Notes under the pieces: generated by a model
The model's input: only the letters and a program-made list of their open reading frames with translations
Database searches by the model: none
What the model was told of the DNA's origin: nothing
NCBI GenBank assembly: GCA_963668595.1
Contig: OY764876.1
Location: 3,224,001-3,288,000 of the forward strand
DNA from: GWE2-42-39 sp963668595
GTDB taxonomy: Bacteria > Bacteroidota > Bacteroidia > Bacteroidales > Prolixibacteraceae
Direction of reading: 5' to 3'
Length of the DNA stretch: 64,000 nucleotides
Shown: in pieces, positions 1-7,723 of the stretch
Layout: each line of letters begins with the position of its first letter
Numbering within the stretch: position 1 is the stretch's first letter
Made by a program: the position numbers and the translations under genes

Positions 1-20
1 AGGCAAATAATATAAAAAAG

Positions 21-55
21 TAAACCCTCAAGGTTTTCGCAACTTTGAGGGTTTA
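21..55 (-). terminator. Intrinsic terminator after the CBM9-like gene
   Basis: A perfect 11-bp inverted repeat (21-31 with 45-55) encloses a 13-base loop. Read on the minus strand, the stem is followed by CTTTTTTATATT, a good T tract, so it would end the transcript of the minus-strand gene that stops at 77. Confidence 0.85.
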
Positions 56-76
56 TTGTATCAATTTTTTTCCTGT

Positions 77-718
77 CTATTCAAATTTCAGCTTGCCGAA
101 ATACTCGTACTGATGGTAATCCGGAGTTTCTGTTTCCACCGGGCTCCAGGTAACAAAGTGAGGTTCTGCCAATTCGTCGCCGCATTTATAGAAATTACCG
201 TATGCCTCCAACTTATCGAAGTTTTCCAAATCATCGTAAATAAAGCAATTGACCGGAATGCTCACAAACAATTCCCACGAAAAATCGCCTTGTTTGTGCT
301 CAATTGGCTCAGTTCCCAAGGTTGAACGAACAGCAATCGTTTTCACCACCTCAACCGGCAAATGCTGACGGTTGTGACGCCCCTCACCGTATCCCACATG
401 TGGTGTACCAATGCAGTTGAATTCGAAATTATAATAGTTGCCATCTCCTTGCGGTGAAATGAAAAATTCCACGCAACTGTCTTTGTGAACCGGGCCGTTC
501 GCATTTACTTCTACGCCACGAATATTTTTCTCCTGCACCAAAAACTTCAGCAACAAATGACTTCCGGCATGAGCAATTTTGCATTTCACTTCTGGTTTAT
601 ACGGAAAATCACTCCAATTGATTTGATCCAAAGTTACCGTGGTTCCCTGCTGATCCAGAGCTTGTTCCCACTCTTTGCTGCGAGCATTACGCAGCCTTTT
701 TATATTCAGATGATTCAT
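77..718 (-). CDS. CBM9-like carbohydrate-binding family protein
   Basis: The 213-residue product resembles the family-9-like carbohydrate-binding proteins common in Bacteroidota. It is a single beta-sandwich-type domain with the typical CVEFFISP, YYNFEFNCIG and SWELFVSIP strands. I see no signal peptide, so a soluble or weakly exported protein is possible and its ligand is unknown. I chose the ATG at 718. An in-frame ATG at 748 would add ten residues, but a TAnnTTTG promoter box on this strand (746-753) would place the RNA start near 739, inside that extension. The gene has its own terminator and is separated from the upstream M56 gene by another hairpin, so it is probably monocistronic. The family assignment is fairly safe; the biological role is not. 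Confidence 0.75.
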   Translation of the reverse strand: MNHLNIKRLRNARSKEWEQALDQQGTTVTLDQINWSDFPYKPEVKCKIAHAGSHLLLKFLVQEKNIRGVEVNANGPVHKDSCVEFFISPQGDGNYYNFEFNCIGTPHVGYGEGRHNRQHLPVEVVKTIAVRSTLGTEPIEHKQGDFSWELFVSIPVNCFIYDDLENFDKLEAYGNFYKCGDELAEPHFVTWSPVETETPDYHQYEYFGKLKFE

Positions 719-763
719 TGTATTTGTTTCTTTTTTATTCTGAAACAAATATAACCAAAAACA

Positions 764-790
764 AAGAGGCCGTCACCCGGACGACCTCTT
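764..790 (-). terminator. Terminator after the BlaI/M56 operon
   Basis: An inverted repeat pairs 764-774 with 780-790 with one mismatch around a five-base loop. On the minus strand it is followed by TGTTTTTGG. It lies 13 bases past the stop of the M56 protease gene. Confidence 0.75.
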
Positions 791-802
791 GTCTGCAAAG
801 AA

Positions 803-2560
803 TTATTGAAGATTCTCTCCTTCTTTTTCTTTCAAATCCGACGAATACTTGATTTTAACGGTTTTATAATCTTCGAGTTGCTTTTTTACTTCCACAACAC
901 GGCTATCAGAAGTGCCAACACCAATCTTTACATAGATTAATGTTTTATCTCCATATTTATCGATGTAGCCTTTCACCTGATCTTTCATTCCTTCCAGCGA
1001 ACATTCTTTTCCCATTACAGTGATCTTCCCGGGAAGAACATCAACACCACAAACAGGAGGCGGTGGTGGCGGTGGCGCAACCTTTTGTTTTGAATTACTG
1101 CTACCAACCGTTTTAGGCTCAGCGATGGACACGCGAACCGGTACGGCCTGATCAATCGCAGCACGCTTTTCAGAATTTAATGAAAAATAAGCCTCTCCAA
1201 ATTTTGCCTGCGATATTTCCTTACGCATAAGCAAATAGGCTTCACCAATCGAATTCAAAGTAGTTTCAATGGCACTTTCAGGCGTAATGTCTGCATGTTG
1301 AAACACAACAATACCCTGATTAATACGAGTATTACCAACTAATGGCAGTTCACGGGTGATGAATGACGGGTTCTCTTTTCCAAAAGGATGTTGCCCTTCT
1401 ATAAAAGTTTTTACCACTTTTGTTAAACCATCATTGGGAACAAAATTATTTTCAACCAATAGTTTCCCTTCCTTATTCAAGAGTACAATAAATGCATTTC
1501 TTTTTTCCATTTGCATTTCACCGAGAAAGAACTTGCTGCTTCCTGCATCGGCTTTCTTTAACGCAGGAAATTTAACAAGTTCAAACTTGGTATTTCGCCA
1601 TTTCTCCAACCATTGCTTTGTGCTGTCGTCCTGATTGACCAGCACCGGGACAATGGAACTACTGAGTTCGCTCACAAAATTGGGTTTCGAGAATGCCTGT
1701 AAAAGCAGCATTCCCAGCGGCACAAACAAAATAAGTTTTATTGGTGCCCAACGGTTTCGATTATTCCTGTTCATCATTTTTAATCGTTTTGAAATTGGAC
1801 ATTGTGTGAAATTGTTTGCCATGGCAAAACGTCTCTCGCCTACAGCTTTTTTTAGTACCAACAGTTGATATTTTGTTGCATCGATGCCTGTATGTATGAC
1901 GGCCTGATCGGCCTGATATTCGTGAACCAGCCGCAACTCGCGGCGAACCAGCCATGCAAAGGGATTGAACCAATGCAAAACCGTATAAATTTCGCAAACC
2001 AGCAAATCGAAAAAATGCCCTTGCCGGATGTGCTCCTGTTCGTGTGTGACAATTTCATCAGCATTTTGCTCGTAATCGCTTTCCGACAAAACAATAGTTC
2101 TGAAAAATGAAAAGGGTTGAACCATTTCGTGCACCACCGATAAAATCAGCTTCCGGTAATTCTGCCTGCGCCCCGAATGCACCAATTGTGCTACCCTTGA
2201 GAGTGAAAACAATAAACGCAAAATAAAAAATGAAATGGCCAGCAAGTAAATAATCCAAATCGACGAAATTCCGGGCTCGATTACAATAGCCGAGTTTGCC
2301 GGACTGACCTCAGGTAATTCGTCTTCAACAAGTGGCATATTAATCAGGTTACGCACCACTTCCACTGGCCGAATAACCGGTGTATGTTCGAATACACTGA
2401 CATCCAGGAATGGCAGCACCACCGATGCCACCAACATGCCCAGCAATAAAAACCGGTTCAGTTTGAATTGCTTTTCTCTGCTCATCAGTAATTTATATAC
2501 GCTAAAAAACAGCGCCAGACTGAGCGACGATTTTACCAGATATTCGACAAAGGGAGTCAT
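803..2560 (-). CDS. BlaR1/MecR1-type M56 membrane metalloprotease
   Basis: This 585-residue protein is the sensor/protease partner of the BlaI repressor, whose gene ends two bases upstream. Hydrophobic segments lie near residues 10-26, 36-55, 98-120 and 274-290. The zinc-protease signature HEQEH is at 173-177, with a downstream HEYQAD containing the likely third ligand, Glu214. The family senses a signal outside and cleaves its repressor inside. There is no penicillin-binding sensor domain as in true BlaR1. The C-terminal half is instead a periplasmic region with a run of seven prolines (496-502) and a final stretch of about 80 residues whose pattern recalls the ExbD periplasmic domain. The signal sensed is therefore unknown. 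Many Bacteroidota carry such pairs without any link to beta-lactams. Confidence 0.85.
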   Translation of the reverse strand: MTPFVEYLVKSSLSLALFFSVYKLLMSREKQFKLNRFLLLGMLVASVVLPFLDVSVFEHTPVIRPVEVVRNLINMPLVEDELPEVSPANSAIVIEPGISSIWIIYLLAISFFILRLLFSLSRVAQLVHSGRRQNYRKLILSVVHEMVQPFSFFRTIVLSESDYEQNADEIVTHEQEHIRQGHFFDLLVCEIYTVLHWFNPFAWLVRRELRLVHEYQADQAVIHTGIDATKYQLLVLKKAVGERRFAMANNFTQCPISKRLKMMNRNNRNRWAPIKLILFVPLGMLLLQAFSKPNFVSELSSSIVPVLVNQDDSTKQWLEKWRNTKFELVKFPALKKADAGSSKFFLGEMQMEKRNAFIVLLNKEGKLLVENNFVPNDGLTKVVKTFIEGQHPFGKENPSFITRELPLVGNTRINQGIVVFQHADITPESAIETTLNSIGEAYLLMRKEISQAKFGEAYFSLNSEKRAAIDQAVPVRVSIAEPKTVGSSNSKQKVAPPPPPPPVCGVDVLPGKITVMGKECSLEGMKDQVKGYIDKYGDKTLIYVKIGVGTSDSRVVEVKKQLEDYKTVKIKYSSDLKEKEGENLQ

Positions 2561-2562
2561 GC

Positions 2563-2925
2563 TTAAGATTGTTTTCTGGTTTCAATTTCTTCAATCAGCT
2601 TTTTCAGCTCTTCCACCGACAATTTTTTGTCTTCTACAAACATGGAAACCACCCGCTTGTACGAATTATCGAAATGTTTCTGAATTACATTTCCCAAAGT
2701 ACTTTTGCGGTACTCGCTTTCTTCCACCGCAGCAAAATAGCGATACGTATTACCAAATTGCTCGTGATCGATAAAGCCTTTTTCTTCCAGCGCCCGCACC
2801 ATGGTAGAAAGCGTATTATAGTGCAGTTTATCGCCGTATAACTCCTTCAGTTCTTTTACAAACATGGGACCTTTCTCCCAAAAGAACACCATTATTTCTT
2901 CTTCTTTTTGTGTCAGTTTCTTCAT
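2563..2925 (-). CDS. BlaI/MecI/CopY-family transcriptional repressor
   Basis: The 120-residue protein has the family layout: an N-terminal winged helix (LTQKEEEIMVFFWEKGPMFV, then HYNTLSTMVRALEEKGFI as recognition helix and wing) and a C-terminal dimerisation helix region. Members repress their own operon until the partner M56 protease cleaves them. That protease gene starts two bases after this stop, so the two are clearly co-transcribed. Directly upstream are three operator-like repeats overlapping the promoter, which supports autoregulation. The start ATG at 2925 lies about 14 bases after the predicted RNA start. Confidence 0.92.
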   Translation of the reverse strand: MKKLTQKEEEIMVFFWEKGPMFVKELKELYGDKLHYNTLSTMVRALEEKGFIDHEQFGNTYRYFAAVEESEYRKSTLGNVIQKHFDNSYKRVVSMFVEDKKLSVEELKKLIEEIETRKQS

Positions 2926-2945
2926 GATAAAAAAGTATTTCGAAA

Positions 2946-2975
2946 CAAATATAACTATTGTTTTTAGTTTTACAA
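2946..2975 (-). promoter_or_regulatory. Predicted promoter of the blaI-M56 operon
   Basis: On the minus strand a TATATTTG -7 box (2953 down to 2946) follows a TTG -33 element (2975 down to 2973) after 19 bases. This matches the Bacteroidota promoter pattern TTG-N19-TAnnTTTG. Two of the three operator repeats overlap it. Confidence 0.65.
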
Positions 2976-3011
2976 CTATATTTTATAGTTTTTAAACTAT
3001 AAAATATAGTT
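2953..3011. promoter_or_regulatory. Three 17-bp BlaI-type operators phased at 21 bp
   Basis: The dyad AACTATA-N3-TATAGTT occurs perfectly at 2974-2990 and 2995-3011. A third, degenerate copy (14 of 17 bases the same) is at 2953-2969. The starts are exactly 21 bases apart, which is two helical turns, so bound dimers would sit on one face of the DNA. The two perfect copies also form a 40-base inverted repeat (2973-3012). The left copies cover the -7/-33 spacer and the -33 element of the blaI promoter. Confidence 0.75.
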
Positions 3012-3159
3012 GAATTGTTTTTTATCTCATTCACACTTTTGAAAAATATATTATTCAGCATCTTAGCCACAAAACAATTCAAATTGCCTGACGGAATAAT
3101 TTATATTTGCACAACAATATTATTACCAGAAAGAAGAAATTCAAGTTAAAATACTGTTT

Positions 3160-4158
3160 ATGAAGATTATTGGAAAAACATTGCTCGTATTGCTGTCAGC
3201 AATCATTGTGTTGGCTTTGATAGCATTTCTTCTGCCTCGTTATGCTCACGTTGAACGCACAGCACAAATCGACGCTCCTGCCCGAATGGTTTTTGCACAG
3301 ATAAACGACCTTCATCAATGGAACGAATGGGCAACCTGGAACCAGATTGATCCGGAGATGAAAATAGAATATCAGCATGGAGGAATCGGCCAGGGAGCTG
3401 GCTATAGCTGGGAAAGTGCAAATAAACAAGTTGGCAAAGGCTCACTCACCTTAACGGCATCCGTTCCATACGATTCGATTGCCATATCGATGGATTTTAT
3501 GGAAGGAGGACTGGCAAACAGCTATTTTATTTTTAAAGAAGACAGTAGCAAAACAACTGTTACCTGGGCTTTTAATAGCGACTTGGGAAATAATCCTCTT
3601 TCGCGCTGGCTCGGCCTGATGTTTAAGCAAATGATTGGTGCCGATTTCGAAAAAGGCCTGACAAACCTGTCTCTGTTGTGTCAAAATATAAAGGAAGAAG
3701 AAATTCCGGTTGTCGAGATTGTACAACTTCCAGAAACGGCCTATGCTTCGATAAATCAAAAAGTAAGTTGGGAAGATGTAGGCAACGAGATGAGCGTAAT
3801 GCTTCAGAAAATAAATGCTATGCTGCAAAAAGAATCTATTGCAGCCACCGATATGCCTTTCTGCATTTATCACTCGGTAGGCGAAAACGAAATGCAAATT
3901 GAATGTGGCATTCCGGTTGGAGGAATGTTTGAACCGAAAGAAGGAGTTAGTTGTCAAACCCGCAAGGCCGGCAAATATGCTCTTGCATATCATATTGGCA
4001 GCTACGAACTTCTGGAGACCACCCATTCTGCAATTCAAAACTGGATAAAAGAGCACCAACTAAATGTAAATGGCGCTCCTATGGAAATATATCTGACTGA
4101 TCCATCAAACCAACCTGACCCGAACAAGTGGGTTACTGCGGTATATTATCCACTGTAA
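3160..4158 (+). CDS. Membrane-anchored SRPBCC domain fused to a GyrI-like effector-binding domain
   Basis: The 332-residue protein starts with one membrane segment (about residues 5-25). It continues with an SRPBCC/polyketide-cyclase-like domain (about 35-172, with VERTAQIDAPARMVFAQI and NDLHQWNEWATW). It ends with a GyrI-like/AraC-effector-binding domain (about 178-332, ending in PNKWVTAVYYPL). Both domains bind small hydrophobic or cationic ligands in other proteins, and no catalytic residue is evident. The gene is divergent from blaI across 234 bases. A TATATTTG box at 3102-3109 could be its promoter, though the nearest TTG (3084-3086) is only 15 bases upstream of it. Its function is unknown; ligand sequestration or sensing at the membrane is a guess. 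Confidence 0.75.
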   Translation: MKIIGKTLLVLLSAIIVLALIAFLLPRYAHVERTAQIDAPARMVFAQINDLHQWNEWATWNQIDPEMKIEYQHGGIGQGAGYSWESANKQVGKGSLTLTASVPYDSIAISMDFMEGGLANSYFIFKEDSSKTTVTWAFNSDLGNNPLSRWLGLMFKQMIGADFEKGLTNLSLLCQNIKEEEIPVVEIVQLPETAYASINQKVSWEDVGNEMSVMLQKINAMLQKESIAATDMPFCIYHSVGENEMQIECGIPVGGMFEPKEGVSCQTRKAGKYALAYHIGSYELLETTHSAIQNWIKEHQLNVNGAPMEIYLTDPSNQPDPNKWVTAVYYPL

Positions 4159-4177
4159 TTTTTTCTGAAATAGACAG

Positions 4178-4223
4178 AGCCGGCACAAACTGAGTTTTCA
4201 TCCAGTTTATGCCGGCTTTTTTA
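4178..4223 (+). terminator. Strong intrinsic terminator after the SRPBCC gene
   Basis: A 15-bp stem with one mismatch (4178-4192 with 4203-4217) and a ten-base loop is followed directly by a T run. It lies 20 bases after the stop at 4158. Confidence 0.9.
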
Positions 4224-4254
4224 TTTATTTTTGAAGCTCTAAAAACAATCGATC

Positions 4255-4944
4255 ATGGATTTTAGTCGTTTCACTTTTTTGCTTGGCTTATTGATTTTCG
4301 CCATCTACCCTATTGTCGGAATGCTTTTTATCAAAGTCCGCTTCAACCAAAATATTCGTTACATTTTCCCCTCTATTCTGGTTTCCTGCATCATCTTCCT
4401 GCTTTGGGATATTAAATTTACTGAAGTTGGCATTTGGAACTACAATCCTGAACTGACAGTTGGCTTGTCGCACAAAGGGCTTCCGGTTGAGCAATGGTTA
4501 TTTTACCTGCTTGTCCCGTTCTCGGCAATGGTGGTGTACGAATACGTAAAACGCCGGTATGCGACCCTCAACCTCAATAATATTTTTACCGCGGTGAGTT
4601 TGGTTCTGGTTGTTGCTTTTGCAATAATAGCATATCAATACCGGGTGCGTTTTTATACTTTTTTCACCTTCCTTTTCACAACCATCTATTTGGTTTATAC
4701 CATTTTCAGAAAACAATTTAAACCGCATCTTACAGCCTTATTTCTGACTTATCTGCTGATGCTAATTCCGTATGCACTTTTCAGCTTTTTGCTTACCTCT
4801 ACTGCCGTGATTGCTTATCATCAGGAGCAGGTGCTAAATGTTTGGCTTGGAATGATGCCTGTTGAAAATCTGGTTTTTCTATTTCTTCTTTTACTCATAA
4901 ACCTGACAGTTTTCGAGTATCTGTCAGAACGAAAATTCTTCTGA
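4255..4944 (+). CDS. Lycopene-cyclase-domain integral membrane protein (CrtYcd/CarR-like)
   Basis: The 229-residue, very hydrophobic protein shows about seven membrane segments. It has the signature of the heterodimeric-type lycopene cyclases: a WDIKFTEVGIWNYNPELTVG stretch followed by LPVEQWLFYLLVPFSAMVVYEY. In other Bacteroidota the two half-cyclase units are fused as here, and the enzyme converts lycopene to beta-carotene. The second unit (about residues 120-229) retains NVWLGMMPVENLVFLFLLLL but no second clear W-D/GIW block. No other carotenoid gene (crtB, crtI, crtE) is in the window, so the cyclase function is inferred from family only. Confidence 0.75.
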   Translation: MDFSRFTFLLGLLIFAIYPIVGMLFIKVRFNQNIRYIFPSILVSCIIFLLWDIKFTEVGIWNYNPELTVGLSHKGLPVEQWLFYLLVPFSAMVVYEYVKRRYATLNLNNIFTAVSLVLVVAFAIIAYQYRVRFYTFFTFLFTTIYLVYTIFRKQFKPHLTALFLTYLLMLIPYALFSFLLTSTAVIAYHQEQVLNVWLGMMPVENLVFLFLLLLINLTVFEYLSERKFF

Positions 4945-4954
4945 AAAACAAAAA

Positions 4955-4982
4955 GAGGGATTGACGGAATAGTCAAACCCTC
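4955..4982 (-). terminator. Terminator between convergent genes
   Basis: An 11-bp stem with one mismatch (4955-4965 with 4972-4982) sits between two convergent stop codons. On the minus strand it is followed by TTTTTGTTTTTC, so it most clearly ends the OsmC transcript. It may also stop the plus-strand gene. Confidence 0.75.
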
Positions 4983-5006
4983 CCTCGTGTCTCGAAACAA
5001 TAATCT

Positions 5007-5420
5007 CTATACAATTCGTATTTCCGTCTCTATTTTAAAAGCTTCGCGGTACACCGCACTTACTCCGCAATATTTTTCTTCGGAAAGTTTCACTGCTTTT
5101 TCGAGTTTATCCATCGGTAAATCTGCTCCGGTAAACTGGTAAATCACTTTCATCCCGGTATATTTCTTCGGATGATCATCGGCCACATCTCCTTCCACAA
5201 TCACCTTGAATGAATCGGGAAATACCCTCATCTTTTGCAATATTGAAATAACATCCATTCCAGTACAACCAGCCAAAGCAGCAAGCATGAGCTTTTTGGG
5301 TCGTGGTCCCAGGTCATTTCCTCCCGAATCGGGAGCTGCATCCAAAACCAAACGATGTCCGTCGATCTCGGTTTCGAAAGTCATATTTTCCTTCCAGGCT
5401 AAATCAACAATGTGTTTCAT
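5007..5420 (-). CDS. OsmC/Ohr-family protein
   Basis: The 137-residue protein has the family architecture. Its two redox cysteines sit at Cys52 (AGCTGMD) and Cys118 (KYCGVS), and Arg/Glu positions are consistent with a thiol peroxidase that reduces organic hydroperoxides. The sequence DAAPDSGGNDLGPRPKKLML is typical of the general OsmC/YhfA branch rather than classic Ohr. It is divergent from a Crp/Fnr-family regulator gene across 164 bases, a plausible but unproven regulatory pairing. A TATTTTTG box on this strand (5472-5479) is a possible -7 element without a good -33 match. Confidence 0.85.
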   Translation of the reverse strand: MKHIVDLAWKENMTFETEIDGHRLVLDAAPDSGGNDLGPRPKKLMLAALAGCTGMDVISILQKMRVFPDSFKVIVEGDVADDHPKKYTGMKVIYQFTGADLPMDKLEKAVKLSEEKYCGVSAVYREAFKIETEIRIV

Positions 5421-5584
5421 AACAAGTATTTTTTATTTACGGATACTCTGATTTTTCCTTTCTTTGTACAGCAAAAATAATATATTTAAATATATACATT
5501 TATCGTTTCAGAAGAAGAAAAGTTCATTGTATCTTTAAATTTAATTACACAGCAGTTTTTTATCTCTAATTTTCACACAGGCAA

Positions 5585-6286
5585 ATGAGAAGCACAGCAA
5601 AAAGACCCACCGAAGAAGAAAGCGATCTCTCAGGATTTCAACTGTTTAAAAAACTTAGCGATCAGGAGTTTGCTCAACTGAATTTCGACAAAACCTGTTC
5701 GTTGTACAAAAAAGGAAACATCATTTATCGCGAAGGCAGCCGACTTACCGGATTTTATTGCATCACCCGTGGCATTCTGAAAATTTTTAAAACAGGAATT
5801 GATGGCAAAGAACAGATCATTCGCTTTGTAAAAAAGGGTGATATTATTGCCTACCGGTCATTGTTAAGCCAGGAATTGGCCTGTACCACTGCAAAGGTTA
5901 TCGACGAAGCAGTGTTGTGCCACATTCCGTACCAAACACTTTTGTATCTGATTCAGAATAACTGGCAATTCTCGCATCACATGCTGCAGATTGCCTGCCG
6001 CGAATTGCGCGAAGCCAATGACTACATTACCGACATTGCGCAAAAAACAGTTCGTGAGCGTCTTGCCGAAGTATTGCTGCTTTTAAAAGATAATTTCAAC
6101 CTCGACAATACCAACACTTTGCAAATATCGCTTACCCGCGAAGAACTTGCCAACATGGTAGGAACAGCTACTGAAAGCGTTATCCGCCTGCTCTCAGAGT
6201 TCAAACAGGATAAGTTGATTGACTTGCAAGGACGAAAAATTAAATTTCTGGATGTTGCCAAACTCAGTCGGGTTGCCAACTTATAA
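5585..6286 (+). CDS. Crp/Fnr-family transcriptional regulator
   Basis: The 233-residue protein has a cyclic-nucleotide-type sensor barrel (about residues 20-135, with GNIIYREGSRLTGFYCITRG), a long dimerisation helix, and a C-terminal winged helix (about 160-225). The recognition helix region reads LTREELANMVGTATESVIRL. There is no N-terminal cysteine cluster as in Fnr, so an iron-sulphur oxygen sensor is unlikely. The ligand is unknown. It stands alone on the plus strand, divergent from osmC, and ends in a strong terminator. It may regulate osmC or redox genes; nothing in the sequence proves this. Confidence 0.88.
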   Translation: MRSTAKRPTEEESDLSGFQLFKKLSDQEFAQLNFDKTCSLYKKGNIIYREGSRLTGFYCITRGILKIFKTGIDGKEQIIRFVKKGDIIAYRSLLSQELACTTAKVIDEAVLCHIPYQTLLYLIQNNWQFSHHMLQIACRELREANDYITDIAQKTVRERLAEVLLLLKDNFNLDNTNTLQISLTREELANMVGTATESVIRLLSEFKQDKLIDLQGRKIKFLDVAKLSRVANL

Positions 6287-6292
6287 AAAGAA

Positions 6293-6325
6293 AACAGGCT
6301 GTCAGTAAACGACAGCCTGTTTTTA
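6293..6325. terminator. Bidirectional intrinsic terminator
   Basis: A perfect 11-bp stem (6293-6303 with 6311-6321) and seven-base loop lie between the convergent crp-like and kbl genes. T runs follow on the plus strand, and on the minus strand the stem is followed by a run rich in T. Confidence 0.9.
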
Positions 6326-6344
6326 TATTGCACTGGAAATCAAA

Positions 6345-7535
6345 CTATTTAATGATCTCCAGTTTTTTTGCTACTTTGATAAATGCATTTACTGCCTGAT
6401 CAATTTGTTCGGTGGTGTGGGCAGCCGAAAGCTGAACACGAATACGTGCTTTGCCTCGCGGAACAACCGGGAACACAAAACCAATTACATAAATTCCTTC
6501 TTTCAGTAATTCGTCAGCAAATTTCACCGCCAAAGGTGCATCGTAAATCATTACCGGAACAATTGCCGTAGTTCCTTTCACTAAATCGAAACCTGCAGCT
6601 TCCATTTTTCCGCGGAAATAGGTGGCATTGGTCATCGTTCTGTTTTGCAATTCTGCCGAGCTGGTAAGCATTTCCAATACTTTCAGTGTTGCCCCCACAG
6701 TTGCCGGAGCAAGAGTGTTGGAGAACAAATACGGGCGAGAACGCTGACGAAGCATTTCAATAATCTCTTTGCGTCCAGAAGTACAACCGCCATTTCCTCC
6801 ACCCAGTGCTTTACCGAATGTAGTAGTGATAATGTCGATTTTTCCGAGCAAACCGTAATGCTCTGCAGTACCACGACCTGTTGGGCCAATGTAACCGGTT
6901 GCATGCGAATCGTCAACCATCACCAGTGCATCGTATTTCTCAGCCAATTCAACAATCTCCGGAAGCTTAGCCAAATCGCCATCCATCGAGAATACTCCGT
7001 CGGTAACAATAATCCGGTATGTCAGATCCTGCGAGTCTTTTAAACATTGTTCCAGCTCGGCCATGTCGGAATGTTTGTAACGAAGACGCTGTGCTTTACA
7101 CAAACGTACTCCATCGATAATCGACGCATGATTGAGTTCATCTGAAATAATTGCACTGTCTTCTCCCAACAGAGGTTCGAATACACCTCCGTTTGCATCA
7201 AAAGCGGCGCAATACAAAATGGTGTCTTCGGTTCCCAGAAACTCAGAGGTTTTTTGTTCCAGCTCTTTGTGTATCTGTTGGGTTCCGCAAATAAAACGCA
7301 CCGATGAGAGACCAAACCCCCAATCGTTCATTACCGTTTGTGCTGCTTTAACCACTTCGGGATGATTGGCCAATCCAAGATAATTGTTGGCACAGAAATT
7401 CAGCACACTTTGCCCACCGGCAACAGTAATTTGCGAACTCTGCGATGAAGTGATAATTCGTTCGGTTTTATACAGTCCCTGCTCTTTCAATTCAGCCAGA
7501 GTTTTCTGTAAGTCTTCTTTCATTCTACCGTACAT
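6345..7535 (-). CDS. kbl: Glycine C-acetyltransferase (2-amino-3-ketobutyrate CoA ligase)
   Basis: The 396-residue PLP enzyme converts 2-amino-3-ketobutyrate plus CoA to glycine and acetyl-CoA, the second step of threonine breakdown. Long stretches match the E. coli enzyme as I know it, for example NFCANNYLGLANHP, SVRFICGTQ, DGVFSMDGD and VMVDDSHATGYIG. The PLP lysine is Lys242 in TTFGKALGGGNGG. Length is close to the 398 residues of E. coli Kbl. The threonine dehydrogenase gene that often accompanies it is not adjacent here. The nearest upstream gene is divergent across 188 bases in which I see no clear regulatory element. Confidence 0.95.
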   Translation of the reverse strand: MYGRMKEDLQKTLAELKEQGLYKTERIITSSQSSQITVAGGQSVLNFCANNYLGLANHPEVVKAAQTVMNDWGFGLSSVRFICGTQQIHKELEQKTSEFLGTEDTILYCAAFDANGGVFEPLLGEDSAIISDELNHASIIDGVRLCKAQRLRYKHSDMAELEQCLKDSQDLTYRIIVTDGVFSMDGDLAKLPEIVELAEKYDALVMVDDSHATGYIGPTGRGTAEHYGLLGKIDIITTTFGKALGGGNGGCTSGRKEIIEMLRQRSRPYLFSNTLAPATVGATLKVLEMLTSSAELQNRTMTNATYFRGKMEAAGFDLVKGTTAIVPVMIYDAPLAVKFADELLKEGIYVIGFVFPVVPRGKARIRVQLSAAHTTEQIDQAVNAFIKVAKKLEIIK

Positions 7536-7723
7536 AACTGATAAGTTTAATTGAAATACAAAGAAAGAAAAAACACACTGCGAAAAAAGTGATAAAAAGC
7601 ACTATTATTCCGACGATTTTTGGTTCGCCTCCCAACAACACTTTATCAACTGATAATCAAAGCCAATACACCAAAAAAAGTATTGTTTATACTGAATTAT
7701 TGTAGTAAATTGGTTAGGTTAAA

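Noticed and set aside
803..2925. Naming the BlaI/M56 pair as a beta-lactam resistance system
   Set aside because: There is no penicillin-binding sensor domain and no beta-lactamase or PBP gene nearby.
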